Source of the DNA: Desulfomonile sp.
Lineage (GTDB): Bacteria; Desulfobacterota; Desulfomonilia; Desulfomonilales; Desulfomonilaceae
Assembly: GCA_020216785.1 (NCBI GenBank)
Contig: JAIWNO010000102.1
Span: forward strand, 1-10,000
DNA: 10,000 bases
Direction of reading: 5' to 3'
Positions 7,316 to 10,000 of this stretch are shown piece by piece (positions within the stretch are counted from its first letter, which is position 1; every line of letters begins with the position of its first letter). Under the pieces are notes generated by a model, which was given only the letters and a program-made list of their open reading frames with translations, was not told where the DNA came from and did no database searches. Made by a program: the position numbers and the translations under genes.

Positions 7316-7765
7316 ATGGCAAAACCTGAACTTCTCATCGATACGCCGCTTCTGGTGTGCAGTGCCCGCCTCCTGGCGTTCATTCGGGCGTTTGCCGCGA
7401 TTGATGCTCATGCGGCGCTCTTCCCCAAGGAATGCCGAACCTGTGGAAGGGTCTTTCAGTCGTTCGCTGATTACCTTCGCGAGACCAAACCGAAAGGGCA
7501 TGTACTGGAGGACTGCTCCGATGTCATGCGGAAGACGTACACCATGATGTATCGACACTGCCCATGCGGCAACACTTTGGTGCTCTCGGTGACGGGTGAG
7601 ATCATGCCGGAACTGGAAGACTTCTGGACTGCGGTGAGAGAGGAAGCCGAGACGGAAGAAAGATCGATCCGTGAAGTCGTCAAGGCGTTCAGCGAAGTCT
7701 GCGACGATTTCATTATCAATGGACGGGACCCGACCGATCTGCAAGACATGGGAGACCAGGAGTGA
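7316..7765 (+). CDS. Conserved-looking hypothetical protein with four-cysteine putative zinc site
   Basis: The predicted protein has 149 residues and no signal peptide or membrane segment. It carries CRTCG at 40-44 and CPCG at 82-85. Cys40, Cys43, Cys82 and Cys84 could form a zinc-ribbon-like or other metal or redox site; Cys15 and Cys67 are additional cysteines. The spacer between the two pairs is rich in aromatic and charged residues, and the C-terminal 50 residues are acidic and helical-looking. I do not recognise the family. The chosen ATG at 7316 has GGGAG at 7306-7310, five bases upstream; an in-frame TTG at 7301 would add five residues and lacks a comparable site. The stop codon overlaps the GTG start of the flavodoxin-like gene by four bases, implying translational coupling. 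A redox or regulatory role beside the flavodoxin-like protein is a guess from context. Confidence 0.75.
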   Translation: MAKPELLIDTPLLVCSARLLAFIRAFAAIDAHAALFPKECRTCGRVFQSFADYLRETKPKGHVLEDCSDVMRKTYTMMYRHCPCGNTLVLSVTGEIMPELEDFWTAVREEAETEERSIREVVKAFSEVCDDFIINGRDPTDLQDMGDQE

Positions 7766-8226
7766 ATGAGACAATTGACCTCCTGGTGGTGTATCATTCG
7801 CAGTCCGGTAACACCGAGCGCCTCGCGCAGGCGGTTGCCGACGGTGGTTGTACGGTGGGCAGCGTCGTTGTGCGTCTCATGAGGGCGGCGGAAACAAACG
7901 CTGATCATATGCGACTCGCCCGTTGTCTCGTTCTGTGCAGTCCGGAATACTTCGGGTACATGGCCGGCGCGGTCAAGGACCTCTTCGATCGGACTTACGA
8001 GCAGGTGCGGGAAGAGATGGTCGGCAAGTCTTATGCCGTGGTTATCTGCGCGGGCAACGATGGTACAGGGGCACTGTCAAGCATCGAGCGCATCATCGCC
8101 GGGTACAAGCTTCGCAAGGTGCAGCCGCCAATCATTATCCGGGGGGATGTCTCGTCGGAACACATAGAAAGCTGTCGGGAACTCGGACGTACGCTCGCAG
8201 CAGGCATCGATTTGGGTATATATTAA
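7762..8226 (+). CDS. Flavodoxin-like / NAD(P)H-dependent FMN reductase-like protein
   Basis: The 154-residue product matches the length of a short-chain flavodoxin fold. It opens with a beta strand (IDLLVVYH) leading into the phosphate-binding loop HSQSGNTE (12-19), the classic FMN-phosphate motif with Gly-Asn-Thr. A second flavin-contact region is SPEYFGYMAGAVKDLFDR (60-77), as in WrbA-like and FMN reductase relatives. A third, CAGNDGTGALSS (96-107), lies where these proteins close over the isoalloxazine ring. It probably binds FMN non-covalently and transfers electrons in the cytoplasm; donor and acceptor are unknown. The GTG at 7762 overlaps the previous stop as GTGA and has GGGAG at 7750-7754, seven bases upstream. 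A nearby ATG at 7766 is out of frame. The HAD gene starts four bases after the stop. Confidence 0.88.
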   Translation: MNETIDLLVVYHSQSGNTERLAQAVADGGCTVGSVVVRLMRAAETNADHMRLARCLVLCSPEYFGYMAGAVKDLFDRTYEQVREEMVGKSYAVVICAGNDGTGALSSIERIIAGYKLRKVQPPIIIRGDVSSEHIESCRELGRTLAAGIDLGIY

Positions 8227-8230
8227 GCTC

Positions 8231-8875
8231 ATGATTATGGACATCATTTTCGACCTGGGGAACGTGCTTGTCCCCTTTGATCGCGAGATCGCCTACCGCC
8301 GCCTCCGACGCCACCTCTCAACCCCTGTTGCTCGATGGCTTGACCAAGACAGAGCGGGCTTCGAGGCACGTCTCAAAGGCCCGGCCACCGAATTGGAAAC
8401 CGGCAGAATCGGTTTCGACGAGTTTCGACGAATCGTGTGTGATGTTCTCAGCATCGATCTTGCCCGAGATGAATTCGAACGCATCTGGTGTGACATGTTT
8501 TGGATGGATGAGGACATGGTGCGTCTGGGTGAAACGCTTTCGGAGCGCTACGGAACCTGGCTCGCGTCGAATACGAGTAGGGCCCATTACGAATGGATCA
8601 TCGGACGATTCCCACGGGTGGCGTTCTATCGTGACGCCGCGCTTTCTTATGAACTTGGCGTAATGAAGCCGGCCAGGTTGTACTACGAGAAGTCCCTCGA
8701 ACGATTCGGCATAGACCGAAATGCGGCGGTGTTCATCGACGACCTGAAGGAAAACGTCGCCGGCGCTCGGGCGGCAGGCATTAACGGGATCTTGTTCAAA
8801 GGCCGGGAACCGTTACTTGCGGAGCTCCGACGACTCGGAGTTGATATTCCCGGCGATGGGGGTGCGCCTTCGTGA
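8231..8875 (+). CDS. HAD-superfamily hydrolase, YihX-like subfamily
   Basis: The 214-residue protein is a cytoplasmic HAD (haloacid dehalogenase) fold enzyme. Motif I is FDLGNVLV with nucleophile Asp8; the usual second aspartate (Asp+2) is Gly10, as in E. coli YihX, which also reads DLGNV. Motif II is SNTS (Ser113). Motif III is Lys146 in GVMKPARLYYEKSL, and motif IV is the acidic pair Asp170-Asp171 in FIDDLKENV. Residues about 15-90 form the helical cap of subfamily I. From SNT onward it resembles my recollection of YihX closely, including the LG-x-x-KP-x-x-x-Y pattern. YihX is an alpha-D-glucose-1-phosphate phosphatase, but substrates vary widely within HAD families, so I give no gene symbol. 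ATG at 8231 is used; ATG at 8237 is equally possible, and no clear ribosome binding site precedes either. Its stop overlaps the argJ GTG by four bases. Confidence 0.88.
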   Translation: MIMDIIFDLGNVLVPFDREIAYRRLRRHLSTPVARWLDQDRAGFEARLKGPATELETGRIGFDEFRRIVCDVLSIDLARDEFERIWCDMFWMDEDMVRLGETLSERYGTWLASNTSRAHYEWIIGRFPRVAFYRDAALSYELGVMKPARLYYEKSLERFGIDRNAAVFIDDLKENVAGARAAGINGILFKGREPLLAELRRLGVDIPGDGGAPS

Positions 8876-10000
8876 CCGATATCCTAACGATAAGAGGATT
8901 CAAGTTCGCTGCTGCAACCGCCGGAGTGAAGTCTCCTGCAGTACAGCGGCTTGACGTTGGGTTGATCGCTGCGCAGTCACCGGCGTCCGCCGCCTGCGTC
9001 ACCACGACCAACTTGGTAGTCGCAGCACCGGTGGCCATCACCAGAGAACGGCTTGCGGCCGGCCGATGCCAGGCCGTGCTCGCCAATTCGGGCAATGCCA
9101 ACGCGTTTACCGGCGCGCAGGGAGAGCGCGACGCCCGCGACCTGACGGCCGCGGCGGCCGCAGCGCTCGGAATCGATCCAGCACTTGTCGTTCCTATGTC
9201 CACCGGCGTAATCGGCCAGCCAATGCCTGTCGAGCGCATTCGACCGCACGTGGCGGAACTGGTTGACAGGCTCGATGAGCGGTCGCTCGAGGACTTTGCA
9301 GCCGCGATCATGACTACGGACACCAGGCCCAAGACGGCCTGCGTGGACGGAGAGCTGTCCACCGGGCCGATACGTATGCTCGGAGTGGCGAAGGGGTCCG
9401 GCATGATCGCTCCCAATATGGCCACGATGCTGGCGGTGGTTCTCGCCGACTACGAGGCCGAACCGGAGTTCCTGCGGGAGGCGTTGCGGGCCGCCTCGGA
9501 CAGCAGCTTCAACTGTATTAGTGTGGACGGCGACATGAGCACAAACGATACGCTCATGGTCATGGCCGGCGGACGGGCGGACGCTCCCCGCGTGCGTGGA
9601 AGTGCTGACCATAATGAATTCGCTCGCTTACTGACCGAAGCTTGCCGCGATCTTGCGCGGCAGATGGTTTTCGACGGCGAAGGTGCAACGAAACTCGTGG
9701 AAGTCAGGGTGACCGGCGGACCGGACCATGCCGCAGCACGGCTGGTGGCTCGTACCGTTGCCGAGTCGCTCCTTGTAAAGACAGCCTTCCGCGGGGAAGA
9801 TCCCAATTGGGGGCGCATCATATGCGCCGCCGGCAGGAGTGGAGTGAAATTCGATCCCGGTGGGGTCGATCTCTTTATCGGGGACGTGTCGGTGGTGCGT
9901 GACGGTCTGCTCGCTCAAGACGACTGGGAGCGCCGAGCCGCTCAGGTGATGAAACGTCGGGAATTCTCGATCATGCTCGATCTTAAGGCCGGCCCCGGCG
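8872..10000 (+). CDS. argJ: Bifunctional glutamate N-acetyltransferase / ornithine acetyltransferase ArgJ (3' end cut by window)
   Basis: ArgJ transfers the acetyl group from N-acetylornithine to glutamate, releasing ornithine and recycling N-acetylglutamate in arginine biosynthesis; some forms also use acetyl-CoA. The visible 376 codons are open to the window edge with no stop. ArgJ is usually about 390-410 residues, so roughly 15-30 are missing. The N-terminal region shows the family segments NLVVAAPVAITRERL and VLANSGNANAFTGAQG. The self-cleavage site is in KGSGMIAPNMATMLAVVLAD: the Ala184-Thr185 bond, with Thr185 (codon at 9424-9426) becoming the N-terminal nucleophile of the beta chain. 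Downstream are DGDMSTNDT and EDPNWGRIICAAGRSG, typical of the substrate pocket. GTG at 8872 overlaps the HAD stop as GTGA; a G-run at 8858-8862 lies nine bases upstream as a weak ribosome binding site. No later start precedes the conserved region. argJ is the fourth member of the 7316-onward operon. Confidence 0.96.
   Translation, partial: MTDILTIRGFKFAAATAGVKSPAVQRLDVGLIAAQSPASAACVTTTNLVVAAPVAITRERLAAGRCQAVLANSGNANAFTGAQGERDARDLTAAAAAALGIDPALVVPMSTGVIGQPMPVERIRPHVAELVDRLDERSLEDFAAAIMTTDTRPKTACVDGELSTGPIRMLGVAKGSGMIAPNMATMLAVVLADYEAEPEFLREALRAASDSSFNCISVDGDMSTNDTLMVMAGGRADAPRVRGSADHNEFARLLTEACRDLARQMVFDGEGATKLVEVRVTGGPDHAAARLVARTVAESLLVKTAFRGEDPNWGRIICAAGRSGVKFDPGGVDLFIGDVSVVRDGLLAQDDWERRAAQVMKRREFSIMLDLKAGPG

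Noticed and set aside
8796..9612. Overlapping - strand open frames opposite argJ
   Set aside because: The + strand reads through as a near-complete ArgJ with its self-cleavage site, which fully explains the region.

Overview
This window reads as ordinary chromosomal DNA from a moderately GC-rich, Gram-negative-type bacterium. All eight recognisable protein genes lie on the + strand. An M16 peptidase with an apparent signal peptide, a long-form HflX with an extra N-terminal domain, and a GTG-started argJ in a tight operon would fit Desulfobacterota (the former Deltaproteobacteria) or a neighbouring phylum. That placement is an inference from gene content and style; no rRNA or marker in the window fixes it. 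I see no insertion sequences, phage genes, tRNAs, rRNAs or CRISPR repeats.

Layout: positions 1-196 carry no gene I can support. A P-loop GTPase with a C-terminal membrane segment (197-1885) is followed after 72 bases by a single-chain, two-half M16 metallopeptidase (1958-4621). After a 145-base gap with an AT-rich patch that may hold a promoter, hflX (4767-6476, TTG start) overlaps a TVP38/DedA-type membrane protein gene (6451-7173) by 26 bases. A second gap (7174-7315) holds a GC-rich palindrome. Then comes a tight run: a small four-cysteine putative zinc protein (7316-7765), a flavodoxin-like protein (7762-8226), a YihX-like HAD hydrolase (8231-8875) and argJ (8872 to beyond the window end). 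Two of the junctions in this run are four-base GTGA stop/start overlaps, so the set is probably one translationally coupled operon.

How the genes work together: HflX acts on ribosomes under stress. ArgJ makes N-acetylglutamate and ornithine for arginine synthesis. The M16 protein is probably an envelope protease. The first GTPase is likely membrane-attached but has no assigned role. The cysteine protein and flavodoxin-like protein are the least explained pair and could form a small redox unit; their link to argJ is positional only.

I did not find a clear undescribed multi-gene system. The best leads are the GTPase with an unusual NKxH specificity motif, the cysteine/flavodoxin pair, and a palindrome whose alternative pairing could hide the ribosome binding site of the cysteine-protein gene. 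Start codons were reassigned in three places (1958, 6451, 7316) because an upstream extension lacked support and a good ribosome binding site sat at the internal start.
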